Source: Acinetobacter tibetensis (GTDB taxonomy: Bacteria; Pseudomonadota; Gammaproteobacteria; Pseudomonadales; Moraxellaceae). Taken from it: 64,000 nucleotides of DNA. The stretch is from NCBI RefSeq assembly GCF_023824315.1, contig NZ_CP098732.1:3162001-3226000 (forward strand), written 5' to 3'. Shown piece by piece: positions 54,878 through 64,000 of the stretch (its first letter is position 1; the number at the start of each line of letters is the position of its first letter). The translations under genes were made by a program, and so were the position numbers. The notes under the pieces were generated by a model. It was not told where the DNA came from. It worked only from the letters and a program-made list of their open reading frames with translations, and did no database searches.

Positions 54878-55411
54878 TCAATTCTCTTTATACCAATCAC
54901 CTACTTTATAAGAACTCATACTAACTTCAGTATTATTCTTTAAATAACTATTTAATACAGTTTTGGCTTCGCCATAATCTCCATTTCTTGCACAACTTAA
55001 CTCTACCCGAGAACTCTCTTCTTCTTTCTGTGGAGCAGTTACTTTTCTAAAGTATGAAAATGCATTTTTATCATTATATGCAATCCATATTTCATCTCTA
55101 TCTTCTTTATAATAAGCTCGATAGATATAATAGTTATTCTTATTATATAAAACCTTGATACAACTCCCTGTTGACATCCATTGATTGTTTTTTGGTTTTA
55201 AATTTAATTGACTTAATAATTTTAAACGATTTTGACTAGTATTACTCTTTCCGTAATCCCATATATGTTCACATTCTACTTCACCCAATTTTTTAATAGG
55301 TACAATTGACTTTTCTTTCCAATATTTCATACATTCTTTGGCACTCTCTGCATGTAAATTTATACTATTTAGCAAAATACATGCACCAATCATTATATTT
55401 ACAGTTTTCAT
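54878..55411 (-). CDS. secreted protein between vgrG and effector genes
   Basis: Protein of 177 residues from the ATG at 55411 with AAGGA upstream (frame opens at TTG 55444). The N-terminus MKTVNIMIGACILLNSINLH is a Sec signal cut near HAES. The mature protein is rich in Lys, Asn and Tyr with four cysteines (ESAKECMKYWKEKS, EVECEHIWDYG, STGSCIKVLY, VELSCARNGDYG), so two disulfides are possible. No family is recognised. Its stop is two bases before the effector ATG. It is expected in the periplasm, so it may be a second immunity protein against the lysozyme-like head; a chaperone/adaptor would have to act in the cytoplasm and would lack a signal. Confidence 0.6.
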   Translation of the reverse strand: MKTVNIMIGACILLNSINLHAESAKECMKYWKEKSIVPIKKLGEVECEHIWDYGKSNTSQNRLKLLSQLNLKPKNNQWMSTGSCIKVLYNKNNYYIYRAYYKEDRDEIWIAYNDKNAFSYFRKVTAPQKEEESSRVELSCARNGDYGEAKTVLNSYLKNNTEVSMSSYKVGDWYKEN

Positions 55412-55418
55412 TATTAAA

Positions 55419-58400
55419 TTAATCCTTAAGTCCAAAACTTTCAAAATCTACTTTTAAATCTGTATCTTCAATATATTCATCACTATTGTGCTCATGGTTA
55501 TGACCATCATCACCACCGCAACAGGCCTCATCTGAACCATGACCTTGCCCTTCCGTGATCACTTCTTCAACCAGTTGTAGCTTATCTGAACTGTCATCAT
55601 TCTTACCGAGTAAAAGAATTTCGACGCTATCTGGGTTATCACTAAAGATCCGCCCCGTCCTTGCGAACTGATCAAGAAAACCAATGTATTCTGTTTTCTT
55701 AGCATGATTAATAACTTTATATTTAAATCCTTCTTTCAATAAACCAGCATTAACCAACTCGCTAAAATCAAACCGACGACTAAAGACTCCGCTCTCAGGC
55801 ATTTTCGGTAACTCAGCATTTACTGTTGCCCCACTCGTAAACAAATGCTGCCCAGCTTTACTCTCAAACTTACCGCCTGTTGTTGAAAATACGCCGTCAG
55901 CATTAATCTTGATTTGAGAACCACCTGCAGTAAGTAGAATTTCTTTAGCGCTGGTGATTTCAATCTTATCTTCGGTAGAGATCAGCTTAATGACCTTCTT
56001 GGCGATTGCTTCAATTGCATCATCCTGTGCCTGTAACTCCAATTTTCCTTTTGCTGCATAAGCTTTCAAGCCCTTTTGTGCGGCAAACAAGCTGATTTTG
56101 TCTTGCGCATGTCCAATAATATTTTTCTGAGCACTCAGGTTAATTGAACCACTGGCACTCTCCGCAATATCCTGCGAAGCTTGCAAAATAATGTTTTCAG
56201 GTGTTGTTAAAGCAATCCCGTTAGGTGATGCCAATAACATCAATGCCTGTCTAAAAATCTTGCCTTGTTCTTGCTGCTTTGCATCAGAACTACTTTCTAG
56301 ACCTTGGGTATATCCCTCCATAAAGCCTTGCAAAGAATCCAATGCTTTGGATGGTGTAACTTCTAATTTATTTCCTTTATGAAAAGTTCCACACGCACTC
56401 ATCAAGTCAAAATCTTGAATATCAACATTGGCTAAAACTTTTCCAACTTCCTGGATACTCTCAAAAGGGTTTTGCTGAATTCGATCCTTGATACTTGCCA
56501 GTTTACCTTTAACCAGATCAGCTCCATGTTCTTCAACATTTTCAATAAATGCTTTTAAATTTTCAGCAGCATCTTTGGCATCACTAAAGAATGTATTGAA
56601 CTCCTCTACAACGGTTTTGGTATCTCCCCCTAATGCCCCAATGTCTGCAATAAAACCGCCACAATCTTTTAATGCATGAATTGGATCTTTATTCATACTT
56701 TCTTTGAACAGATTTAATGTGCTTTCTAGCGCTTGCCCTGTGGTTTTTAACTCGAGTGATTGAATAAACTTCGGCAACCGATGAATCACATTCAAGGCAT
56801 CCGTTTGCTGTTTCACCGCAATTTCGCTCAGTACATTCATACTGTCATAGCCCTGTGAAAGCAAAGACTGCGCTTGGGCTGCTTCTAGGTGGTCAGCAAT
56901 CGCTTGCTCTTGTGCATAAGTACTAATCAGCATACCTTTACCAGCACGCACCGCTCCCCAAGCATCAGTTCTGAGTTCAAACCCCTCCCCACGACCACTG
57001 CTTTGCTCAGTTTCTTTAGGATGACTGAGATTACCCAAATTCAGCTGGGTTGCAGCATGACTGCTTTGCAACTGGGCACTGATCTGACCCGTCGTATCAT
57101 CAAAACGCAACTGATTAAACCCGCTTCCATCCACTTCTTGAGAACGTATTCCACTCAATTTCTTCGTTGAGGGTAATTGTCCCTTTATATCAAAACGTGT
57201 TGGATAACGTTCAGCTTCATGGATACGCCCAGTGACAAAAGGTCGGTCAACGCTGCCATCAAAGAAATCAATCACCACCAATTCACCCACACGTGGCAGA
57301 AAACGAACACCATAGCCTTCACCTGCCCATGGCGTTAAAACATCCACCCATGCTGAATCCGTGTCATTTTGATTACTACCTGCACCTTCGTCATGCTGAT
57401 GATCGGAAGATTGCGTAAAGAGAAAACGAACTTTGATACGCCCCCATTCGTCCACATAAATTTTCTCGCCTTCAGGCCCCACTACACGAGCATGCTGCGG
57501 GTAGGCAACGGGGCGATGTTTTAGGGGATGATATTCAGGTAGAATTCTTATTTGTCGACGCACAAGCGTAAGTTCATTGCCTTGACGCTCTTCAGATGAC
57601 CTTCCAAGAAAATGATGAGGTTCCAGTAAATGTTGCAATTGATTTTGTAATTCAACGGGCAAATTGTTTTGGTTATAAAACTGCTTTTCGTAAATCAAAA
57701 ACTGCTTATCAGCACCATTGTGTTGGTCGATTTCGGGATGTCCTTGCAATTCAAACCAATATCCCACTTGCGCATCACGCACACTAGTCTGCGCTTTAAA
57801 ATATTTGGCGCAAGCAGCTTGATACTGCCCCAGATTCGCATTGAGTTTTTCTAATTGTTGTGTCCCTGATGCTGTGGTCTGATCGGCGCCTGTCAGGTCT
57901 GAAATCCAAGCAGGCGTAATTGACCACGCCTGTTCCAAACTGAGGCTTTCATTGGCATAACTTTCACTCTGCTGATGGCTGCTCAACAATGAGCCACTCC
58001 CATCATCCTGTTGCAAAGTATCCGCTTGCCAACGTTGAACCGAACTGGCAGTCGACTGTAATTGTCGATGTGCCACCAAACTGGTCATACTATCAAAACG
58101 CTCGGTGGCATGACTGCGATGAAAACGGATAATGCCTCGATTCAAAGCAGTAAATTGCAACTGATCATCTATCAATCTTAACTTTTGTGGTTGAATCGCT
58201 TGCAAAGCATGACTGACTATCAGACTGGTTTCATCGACCAGCCAATTGATACCTTCACTACGCCATAGACGGGTTAGAAAATCATAATCAGTTTCGTTCG
58301 CCTGCATCACAAATGGACGAACGTCATAATTTTGAGTTAAACCTGAAAGATCTAGACTAAGGCTAGCATTAAACAGCGCACTTTTTTCTTGCCATTCCTT

Positions 58401-58814
58401 AAATAGAATTTCACTAATTTCAGGCACGCTTTTATTCATAAATACGCGACTGTTACGTCGTTTATGCCAAAGCGCCGTTGCATCTTGCAACACCAATCGA
58501 TAAACCGTAAAAGCACCATCGCTTTGTAATTGGCTGGCTTGGGTAACGATGCCTGTGATGCGTGCCAACTGCCCCATATCGGTCACTTGATCGACCGCCA
58601 CTTGGCAACCTATAAATTGCTTTAAGGCCAGATGAGCATTGGTCGATAAACAGATTAATTCGAGTTCTAAGCCAACATTGAGCGCATGTTTCCCCTCAAT
58701 ACGCTGTAGAAAGACCTGTGTATTCAGCTCCGCATTGGAGAATTGGACGTGAATAGCCCTTTTCAGTGTCGTTAGACCAAATTGATCTAAAACACGATAG
58801 ATATGATTCAACAT
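55419..58814 (-). CDS. vgrG: type VI secretion tip protein VgrG with C-terminal extension
   Basis: Protein of 1131 residues. The N-terminal gp27-like part has VMQANETDYDFLTRLWRSEG near residue 195. The gp5-like OB domain has RVVGPEGEKIYVDEWGRIKV and GYGVRFLPRVGELVVIDFFD near 440-510. After a Glu/Lys-rich helical insert comes the DUF2345 repeat region (ITLTTPE-like GIALTTPENIILQASQDI, then ISLFAAQKGLKAYAAKGKLE). A late tail has EEVITEGQGHGSDEACCGGD and GHNHEHNSDEY, a possible metal site. VgrG forms the spike that carries effectors. No hcp or core T6SS genes are in the window, so this is an orphan vgrG island. GC is higher here than in the genes after it. Confidence 0.93.
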   Translation of the reverse strand: MLNHIYRVLDQFGLTTLKRAIHVQFSNAELNTQVFLQRIEGKHALNVGLELELICLSTNAHLALKQFIGCQVAVDQVTDMGQLARITGIVTQASQLQSDGAFTVYRLVLQDATALWHKRRNSRVFMNKSVPEISEILFKEWQEKSALFNASLSLDLSGLTQNYDVRPFVMQANETDYDFLTRLWRSEGINWLVDETSLIVSHALQAIQPQKLRLIDDQLQFTALNRGIIRFHRSHATERFDSMTSLVAHRQLQSTASSVQRWQADTLQQDDGSGSLLSSHQQSESYANESLSLEQAWSITPAWISDLTGADQTTASGTQQLEKLNANLGQYQAACAKYFKAQTSVRDAQVGYWFELQGHPEIDQHNGADKQFLIYEKQFYNQNNLPVELQNQLQHLLEPHHFLGRSSEERQGNELTLVRRQIRILPEYHPLKHRPVAYPQHARVVGPEGEKIYVDEWGRIKVRFLFTQSSDHQHDEGAGSNQNDTDSAWVDVLTPWAGEGYGVRFLPRVGELVVIDFFDGSVDRPFVTGRIHEAERYPTRFDIKGQLPSTKKLSGIRSQEVDGSGFNQLRFDDTTGQISAQLQSSHAATQLNLGNLSHPKETEQSSGRGEGFELRTDAWGAVRAGKGMLISTYAQEQAIADHLEAAQAQSLLSQGYDSMNVLSEIAVKQQTDALNVIHRLPKFIQSLELKTTGQALESTLNLFKESMNKDPIHALKDCGGFIADIGALGGDTKTVVEEFNTFFSDAKDAAENLKAFIENVEEHGADLVKGKLASIKDRIQQNPFESIQEVGKVLANVDIQDFDLMSACGTFHKGNKLEVTPSKALDSLQGFMEGYTQGLESSSDAKQQEQGKIFRQALMLLASPNGIALTTPENIILQASQDIAESASGSINLSAQKNIIGHAQDKISLFAAQKGLKAYAAKGKLELQAQDDAIEAIAKKVIKLISTEDKIEITSAKEILLTAGGSQIKINADGVFSTTGGKFESKAGQHLFTSGATVNAELPKMPESGVFSRRFDFSELVNAGLLKEGFKYKVINHAKKTEYIGFLDQFARTGRIFSDNPDSVEILLLGKNDDSSDKLQLVEEVITEGQGHGSDEACCGGDDGHNHEHNSDEYIEDTDLKVDFESFGLKD

Positions 58815-58964
58815 AGTTGTAATTCGTTATTAAAAGTTATACGTATATTAAGCGCGACATTCTAATGAACCGCTCAAATCAACGTCTAGCTCTTTTTGTA
58901 GTATTTTTATTCCATGTTCATACATACGGTCGAGAAATGTTTTAGGCTCAACGCTTATCCATAA

Positions 58965-58990
58965 AAAAAAGAGGCTTACGCCTCTTTTTT
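58965..58990. terminator. bidirectional terminator
   Basis: Inverted repeat AAAAAAGAGGC / GCCTCTTTTTT with a TTAC loop, between the malic enzyme stop and vgrG. Confidence 0.9.
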
Positions 58991-59010
58991 ATAAAAATCT
59001 TTTGATTGGG

Positions 59011-60711
59011 TTAAAAGGTAATCCGACGATATTGACGGTATTCTGGTTTCCAGAAATTAGCTTCAATCGCTTCATGCAATAATTCATCGCTGACCATCGG
59101 TGCAACACCTGCGTCCATGGCTGCTTTTGCCACTTTAAATGCAATGATTTTAGAAACTTTTTGAATGTCATTGATATCTGGCAGTAAATCTGCATCGGGA
59201 TTACTGAGTTTTGGTGAACAGTCTGCCAAGGCATTGCTTGATGCCATGAGCATACTGTCCGTTACACGAGTTGCGCCTGAAGCCACCACGCCCAAACCAA
59301 TCCCCGGGAAGATATACGAGTTATTACATTGTGAAATCTGATAAATTTTGCCTTGATAATTCACTGGCGCAAATGGACTACCTGTGGCAATTAATGCACG
59401 TCCTTCAGTCCACTGCACAATATCCGCAGGTACCGCTTCCACACGCGAGGTTGGATTCGACAATGGCAAGATAATCGGCGATTCGCAATTACTGGCTAAA
59501 GTCTTAATCACTTCTTCAGTAAATAGCCCTGGTTGACCCGAAACACCAATCAATACCGTCGGTTTGGCCTGCTTAACCACATCCAATAAAGAAATATGTT
59601 CTTCGGCATTACCCCAAGTCGCAATCACTTCAGGTTTTTGCGCCAATTTACGTTGGAAATCAAGTAAATTAGGCTGATTTTCAGTGATCAAACCAAAGCG
59701 ATCTACCATAAAGACACGTGCACGTGCTTCCGCTTCAGTTAAACCTTCTGCCACCATTTGCGCCACGATTTGCTCTGCAATACCACAGCCCGCCGAACCT
59801 GCACCCAAAAAGGTAATAATTTGATCTTTAAGTTGCTTGCCTGCCGCACGCGATGCCGCAATCAAACTGCCCACAGAAACCGCTGCGGTGCCTTGAATAT
59901 CATCATTAAAGCAACAAACTTGATCACGATATTTATTCAATAAAGGCATCGCATTATTTTGCGCGAAATCTTCAAACTGAATCAGTGCTTTCGGCCAACG
60001 ACGTTTAATCGCTGCCATCACTTCATCCACAAAGCTATAATACTCTTCACCACTGATTCGTGGCTGACTCCAACCCATATAGATTGGATCATTCAGTAAT
60101 TGCTGATTGTTGGTGCCCACGTCAAGGGTAATTGGCAAAGTATACGCTGGGCTAATCCCGCCACATGCGGTGTAGAGGGAAAGCTTACCGATCGGGATAC
60201 CCATACCACCAATCCCTTGGTCACCCAGACCTAAAATGCGCTCGCCATCCGTGATTACAATCACTTTGACATTCTTTTTATTTACATTATGCAAAATGTC
60301 ATCGATATGCGCACGGTCAGGGTATGAAATAAAAATCCCACGATGACGGCGATAGATATCTGAAAAACGCTGACACGCCTCACCCACAGTCGGTGTATAA
60401 ATAATTGGCATCATCTCACTTAGATGATTTTCAATCAGGTGATAAAACAAAGTCTCATTGGTGTCTTGAATATTGCGCAGGTAAATATGCTTATTTATCT
60501 CATCATTGAAAGCGCAGTATTGTTGGTATGAGCGCTGACTTTGCTCTTCAATCGACTCAATCACATGTGGAACCAAGCCATGTAAATTAAAGCGAGTGCG
60601 TTCTTCTTCTGTAAAAGCAGAGCCTTTATTTAATAACGGGAGTTCTAACAGGGTATTTCCAGCGTACGGGATGTATAAAGGGTATTTCGTCTTCAATTGT
60701 GCAGTTGTCAT
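59011..60711 (-). CDS. maeA: NAD-dependent malic enzyme
   Basis: Protein of 566 residues from the ATG at 60711 (frame opens earlier at 60741). Malic enzyme motifs are intact: [60 protein letters not shown] with metal-binding aspartates, and [19 protein letters not shown] for the dinucleotide. This is the SfcA/MaeA type (about 565 residues) and not the long MaeB type. It converts malate to pyruvate and CO2. Confidence 0.93.
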   Translation of the reverse strand: MTTAQLKTKYPLYIPYAGNTLLELPLLNKGSAFTEEERTRFNLHGLVPHVIESIEEQSQRSYQQYCAFNDEINKHIYLRNIQDTNETLFYHLIENHLSEMMPIIYTPTVGEACQRFSDIYRRHRGIFISYPDRAHIDDILHNVNKKNVKVIVITDGERILGLGDQGIGGMGIPIGKLSLYTACGGISPAYTLPITLDVGTNNQQLLNDPIYMGWSQPRISGEEYYSFVDEVMAAIKRRWPKALIQFEDFAQNNAMPLLNKYRDQVCCFNDDIQGTAAVSVGSLIAASRAAGKQLKDQIITFLGAGSAGCGIAEQIVAQMVAEGLTEAEARARVFMVDRFGLITENQPNLLDFQRKLAQKPEVIATWGNAEEHISLLDVVKQAKPTVLIGVSGQPGLFTEEVIKTLASNCESPIILPLSNPTSRVEAVPADIVQWTEGRALIATGSPFAPVNYQGKIYQISQCNNSYIFPGIGLGVVASGATRVTDSMLMASSNALADCSPKLSNPDADLLPDINDIQKVSKIIAFKVAKAAMDAGVAPMVSDELLHEAIEANFWKPEYRQYRRITF

Positions 60712-61142
60712 AACCAGTCTCAGTGCGCGCAATCCTCTCAACAGGATTACTTTACGTCATCAAATTTCCTTCGATTCGGCGTATAGCTTAGCCCTATTTT
60801 TTCAGCAACGTATATTTAGATACGTGATAATGGTATTAAAATAATTTCGCTATTAAATGAAGCTCTATTTATTGTTTTTTTATATTTATAAATTAAATCA
60901 ATCTCAGAAATATTGCTAACATATTCGTAATATAAAGACATTTAAGCAAGTTAACCAGCAAAACCAGAAACACAAATCATCGTTATTTTCTATAATTATA
61001 TTTTAAACAATTAATTCCATTCAATCTACTAAGTATTTTTTTAAGTGATATTAAAATCAAAAAAAATATCAATAAATCAATATAAAACAAATGCTTAATA
61101 AAAATTAAGACTTTTGGCTAATTTCTTCGTGAGTTTTCATCC
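60712..61142. other. AT-rich intergenic region
   Basis: About 430 bases between malic enzyme and the DUF2798 gene, very poor in GC. No gene, repeat or terminator of note is seen; it should hold the maeA promoter. Confidence 0.5.
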
Positions 61143-61427
61143 TTATTTAGGCGGCTGATTAGGTGGCATCTCTACAAATAGTGCAGTCAACTTACGTACC
61201 AATGGCAACATCACCAAAACTACAGGATAGGCAATTGCCCACGATATCATCCACGCGGAAAACCAAAGTGATAAAAACGTATCACTCCACCCCAAATTAC
61301 GTAACATATTAATAAAGGAAATAATGCCACTCATTAAGCAAGAGAGAAAAAAAGGCATCACCCAACCCACGAACCTAGACGGCAATTTTGGAATATTTCC
61401 AATGATTTTAGGACGTTCTGTGGTCAT
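61143..61427 (-). CDS. DUF2798-family membrane protein
   Basis: Protein of 94 residues with two membrane segments. The conserved motif PFFLSCLMSGIISFINMLRN is followed by FLSLWFSAWMISWAIAYPVV, both typical of DUF2798. The function is unknown. The ATG at 61427 follows a weak ribosome site. It is divergent from argS. Confidence 0.8.
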   Translation of the reverse strand: MTTERPKIIGNIPKLPSRFVGWVMPFFLSCLMSGIISFINMLRNLGWSDTFLSLWFSAWMISWAIAYPVVLVMLPLVRKLTALFVEMPPNQPPK

Positions 61428-61472
61428 CTGTTGACTCCAAGATTATGTATTTATTCACTATGCCATAGTTTC

Positions 61473-61484
61473 TCAAGCAAGATG
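61473..61484 (+). repeat. dispersed intergenic motif TCAAGCAAGATG, copy 3
   Basis: Exact copy of the 12-mer, between the DUF2798 gene and argS. It is followed by CGACACATCT, so the hairpin seen in copy 1 is only partly kept. Confidence 0.5.
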
Positions 61485-61611
61485 CGACACATCTCATAAA
61501 AACCAAGCTGAAAATTTAAAGACGAATAAAAAACATTCTATAGAAAGGACTCACCTTATAGTCCGAAATTTGCTATATTTGCTGTTTTCTGCGACATTTA
61601 TTTTCGACTTT

Positions 61612-63402
61612 ATGAACATGGCAATACAAGCGGCGCTCGATCATGCAGTGCAATCCCTTCAAGCGGAAGGCGTACTCCCATCTGACTGGAACAACAACAG
61701 CACTTTGACGCGTACCAAAGACCGAAGCCATGGGGATTTCGCATCGAATATCGCCATGATTGGTGCAAAAGCTGCGGGCATAAAACCACGTGATTTGGCA
61801 GAAAAAATTCTCGCGGCACTGCCTGAAGTGGCTGACATCAGCAAAGCAGAAATTGCAGGTCCAGGCTTCATTAACTTTTTCTTAAATGCCGATCAGCGTT
61901 TTACTGTACTCGATCAAATTCAAGCACAAAACACACAATTTGGTCGTACCCAAGTCAATGCAGAAAAACGCATCCAAGTTGAGTTTGTCTCAGCCAACCC
62001 AACGTCTAGCCTACATGTGGGGCATGGTCGCGGTGCAGCTTACGGTATGACGGTTGCGAACCTGCTTGAAGCCACAGGTGCAAAAGTTGATCGTGAATAT
62101 TATGTCAATGACGCAGGTCGTCAGATGGATATTTTGGCAACATCAACTTATTTACGTTATTTAGAGCTGACTGGTCAGGAACTGGTGTTCCCTAAAAATG
62201 CCTATCAAGGTGACTACGTTAAGGAAATTGCGCAAAGCATTATTGAAAAAGACGGCGATGCTTATGTTCACCCTGTGGCAGACGTCTACAAAGATGTACC
62301 TGAAGATGTGCAATATGCTGAAGAACTCGATGCTGAAGGCAACAAAGTTGTGCTTTCTGGCGACAAAGAAAAACATATCGATGGTTTGATTTTTAATTCA
62401 CAACAATTGACGGGCAAAGGCTATCGCGTTTTCCATCAAGCGGCATTGAAAGCGATCTTGGATGACATCAAAGATGATCTAGGTGAGTTTGGTGTGACCT
62501 TTAATCACTGGTTCAGTGAAGCCTCTTTAACTGAAAAGATTGATGAAGCACTGCAAACCCTTGACCAACGTGGGTTCCTCTACGAAAAAGAGGGCAACAT
62601 CTGGTTTAAATCGACTGAATTTGGCGATGAAAAAGACCGTGTGGTGAAACGCCGTAATGGTCAAACCACGTATTTTGCATCGGATATTGCTTACCACCTC
62701 AACAAATTACAACGCGGTTATACTGACTTGCTGGATATTTGGGGTTCAGACCACCACGGTTATATTTCACGTGTAAAAGCTGCCATTGATGCAATGGGCT
62801 ATGACTCGAAGAAACTGACTGTCCTTTTAGTTCAGTTCGTGAGCTTATGGCGCAGCGGTGAAATGGTGCAAATGTCTTCTCGTTCAGGTCAGTTCGTGAC
62901 TTTACGTGACCTGCGTAAAGAAGTCGGCAATGATGCTGCGCGTTTTTATTATGTGATGCGTAAGTCTGAACAACACATTGATTTTGACTTAGACCTTGCA
63001 GTTTCACAAAGCAAAGACAATGCGGTGTACTACATTCAATATGCTCATGCCCGTATCTGCCGTATGCGTGAAAAAGCTGCTGCAACAGGTGTCAATTTCA
63101 ATGCTGAAACTGCCCGCCAATTTGCCAATAAATTGGACTTGGATGCAGAAACAGAAATTCTTGCCAAGCTTGCTGCTTATCCAGAAGTGGTTGCACGTGC
63201 TGCCAATGCTTACGAACCACATCAAGTCGGTAACTACTTGAAAGAATTGGCTGCTTTATTCCATGGTTGGTATAATGAGCACAAAGTACTGAATGATGAT
63301 GCAGAACTTACACAAGCGCGTCTATTGCTTTCAGTAAACGTACAACAAGTATTACGCAATGGTTTAGAATTATTAGGTGTATCTGCACCTGAGACAATGT
63401 AA
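61612..63402 (+). CDS. argS: arginine-tRNA ligase
   Basis: Protein of 596 residues. The class I HIGH motif is in SANPTSSLHVGHGRGAAYGM at about residue 125, and the KMSKS region is replaced by MVQMSSRSGQFVTL, as is usual for many ArgRS. The anticodon-binding helical domain ends the protein. The start is the ATG at 61612 or the second one at 61618; the frame opens at TTG 61570, which is not used. Confidence 0.95.
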   Translation: MNMAIQAALDHAVQSLQAEGVLPSDWNNNSTLTRTKDRSHGDFASNIAMIGAKAAGIKPRDLAEKILAALPEVADISKAEIAGPGFINFFLNADQRFTVLDQIQAQNTQFGRTQVNAEKRIQVEFVSANPTSSLHVGHGRGAAYGMTVANLLEATGAKVDREYYVNDAGRQMDILATSTYLRYLELTGQELVFPKNAYQGDYVKEIAQSIIEKDGDAYVHPVADVYKDVPEDVQYAEELDAEGNKVVLSGDKEKHIDGLIFNSQQLTGKGYRVFHQAALKAILDDIKDDLGEFGVTFNHWFSEASLTEKIDEALQTLDQRGFLYEKEGNIWFKSTEFGDEKDRVVKRRNGQTTYFASDIAYHLNKLQRGYTDLLDIWGSDHHGYISRVKAAIDAMGYDSKKLTVLLVQFVSLWRSGEMVQMSSRSGQFVTLRDLRKEVGNDAARFYYVMRKSEQHIDFDLDLAVSQSKDNAVYYIQYAHARICRMREKAAATGVNFNAETARQFANKLDLDAETEILAKLAAYPEVVARAANAYEPHQVGNYLKELAALFHGWYNEHKVLNDDAELTQARLLLSVNVQQVLRNGLELLGVSAPETM

Positions 63403-63405
63403 TTA

Positions 63406-63462
63406 ACAAAGCAGTGCTTTGTACATCGTCGCAAGACCAAAAGCTATGCTTAAGGTAAGCAT
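63406..63462. repeat. two tandem small hairpins after argS
   Basis: ACAAAGCA / TGCTTTGT around one base at 63406-63422 and ATGCTTA / TAAGCAT with a 3-base loop at 63446-63462. They precede a longer terminator-like hairpin. Confidence 0.5.
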
Positions 63463-63482
63463 GTAAACCCTGATGTATTTCT

Positions 63483-63512
63483 CGCTTTGTGAAACTTGAG
63501 TTTTGCAAAGCG
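63483..63512 (+). terminator. terminator of argS
   Basis: A stem of about 14 pairs (CGCTTTG / CAAAGCG extended by AAACT / AGTTT with two G-T pairs) followed by ATTCTTTATTTT. Confidence 0.6.
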
Positions 63513-63621
63513 ATTCTTTATTTTGATACAACGCCTCTTTCAATTCCTTGAGGCCAAATATTCAAATAAAGAAAAGAATGGATCAGTCCCTCGTATTGAT
63601 TAGAAGAAAAGAGGTTTCCAC

Positions 63622-64000
63622 GTGTTTGGAAAAACGCAACGCGGTGTTTCAGAACGACCCAATAAACCGAAGAAACCGCTGATTCCAGCGTGGTTAGGTA
63701 CGCTTGTGGTTATTCTCATCGTACTCAGTTTTGCAGTTGCTTTAATGCTGTGGAAACCGTGGGCACCTGTTCAACCCAAAAACCAAGTCACGTCTGAACA
63801 CTATCAAGAAGACACCAACAAGGATTATCGTTTTTACGATTTGTTGCCACAACAACAAGTCACCCCGATTCCTGAACAGGCTATTCCTGAAAATAAAGAT
63901 TCAGGCACTGTGGTGATTGTGGAAGCCCCTCAAGCAGAACAAGCAGCAAGCAGCACCGCCACTGATGCGACAGAAGCTCAAATCAATCCAACACCAGCAG
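63622..64000 (+). CDS. SPOR-domain/FtsN-like cell division protein, N-terminus (partial)
   Basis: A frame from the GTG at 63622, which has GAGG 7 bases before it, to the right edge; no ATG start fits. The product has a basic cytoplasmic start (SERPNKPKKPLIPAWLG), one membrane segment (TLVVILIVLSFAVALMLW), then a periplasmic linker with YRFYDLLPQQQVTPIPEQ, the usual FtsN/DedD-type region, and an Ala/Gln-rich linker. The SPOR domain itself would lie beyond the window. In related genomes a SPOR-domain gene follows argS, which supports the call. Confidence 0.75.
   Translation, partial: MFGKTQRGVSERPNKPKKPLIPAWLGTLVVILIVLSFAVALMLWKPWAPVQPKNQVTSEHYQEDTNKDYRFYDLLPQQQVTPIPEQAIPENKDSGTVVIVEAPQAEQAASSTATDATEAQINPTPA

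Overview
The window reads as a chromosomal segment of an Acinetobacter species (Moraxellaceae, Gammaproteobacteria). This rests on low overall GC, protein sequences of Acinetobacter type (NiaP, AAHS-family permease, zur-znuCB opposite znuA, extended VgrG), an rRNA operon of gammaproteobacterial order, and an IS982-family element. The species cannot be fixed by eye.

Layout. 1-18 kb is housekeeping and accessory metabolism: the start of parC, niacin permease niaP, a TRIC-family channel, a YchJ/SEC-C protein, a TerC-CBS-CorC membrane protein, a LOG-family hydrolase, a divergent PiT-like protein, an MdtD-type efflux pump, a GH25 lysozyme-like protein, dinB, RidA, a DUF2726 protein, a YgiQ radical SAM protein, an AAHS aromatic-acid permease, an FMN-reductase gene interrupted by one in-frame TGA, and an unknown protein. 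18.4-24.6 kb holds a 47-residue membrane-protein gene and a complete rRNA operon on the minus strand (16S, tRNA-Ile, tRNA-Ala, 23S, 5S, strong promoter, terminator). 24.9-36.9 kb holds an OprC-like copper receptor with a DUF2946 partner, def divergent from LysM-dprA-tsaC, a candidate small RNA, an EamA exporter opposite an AraC regulator, glutathione peroxidase, an RcnB-like protein, a lipoprotein and AdhP. 36.9-44.2 kb is the complete ATP synthase operon atpIBEFHAGDC. 44.3-47.4 kb is the zinc uptake locus znuA / zur-znuC-znuB around a perfect Zur palindrome. A LysE-type exporter and a DyP peroxidase follow.

50.2-58.8 kb is the most unusual part. It is an AT-rich, horizontally acquired-looking type VI secretion (T6SS) island transcribed on the minus strand. 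The order is an extended VgrG with a Cys/His-rich tail, a secreted small protein, a large two-headed peptidoglycan-hydrolase-like effector (lysozyme-like N-terminus, LAS-type metallopeptidase C-terminus), and three different lipoproteins that look like immunity proteins. Each of the second and third lipoprotein genes directly follows a promoterless fragment of another gene, and the first of these fragments carries an HxH tail like that of the effector. This suggests a fossil record of effector-tip replacement with retention of old immunity genes. One lipoprotein gene is split by a -1 frameshift at a seven-A run. An intact IS982-family element with a clean 7-bp target duplication closes the island.

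58.9-64 kb returns to core genes: malic enzyme, a DUF2798 membrane protein, argS and the start of an FtsN-like SPOR-domain gene.
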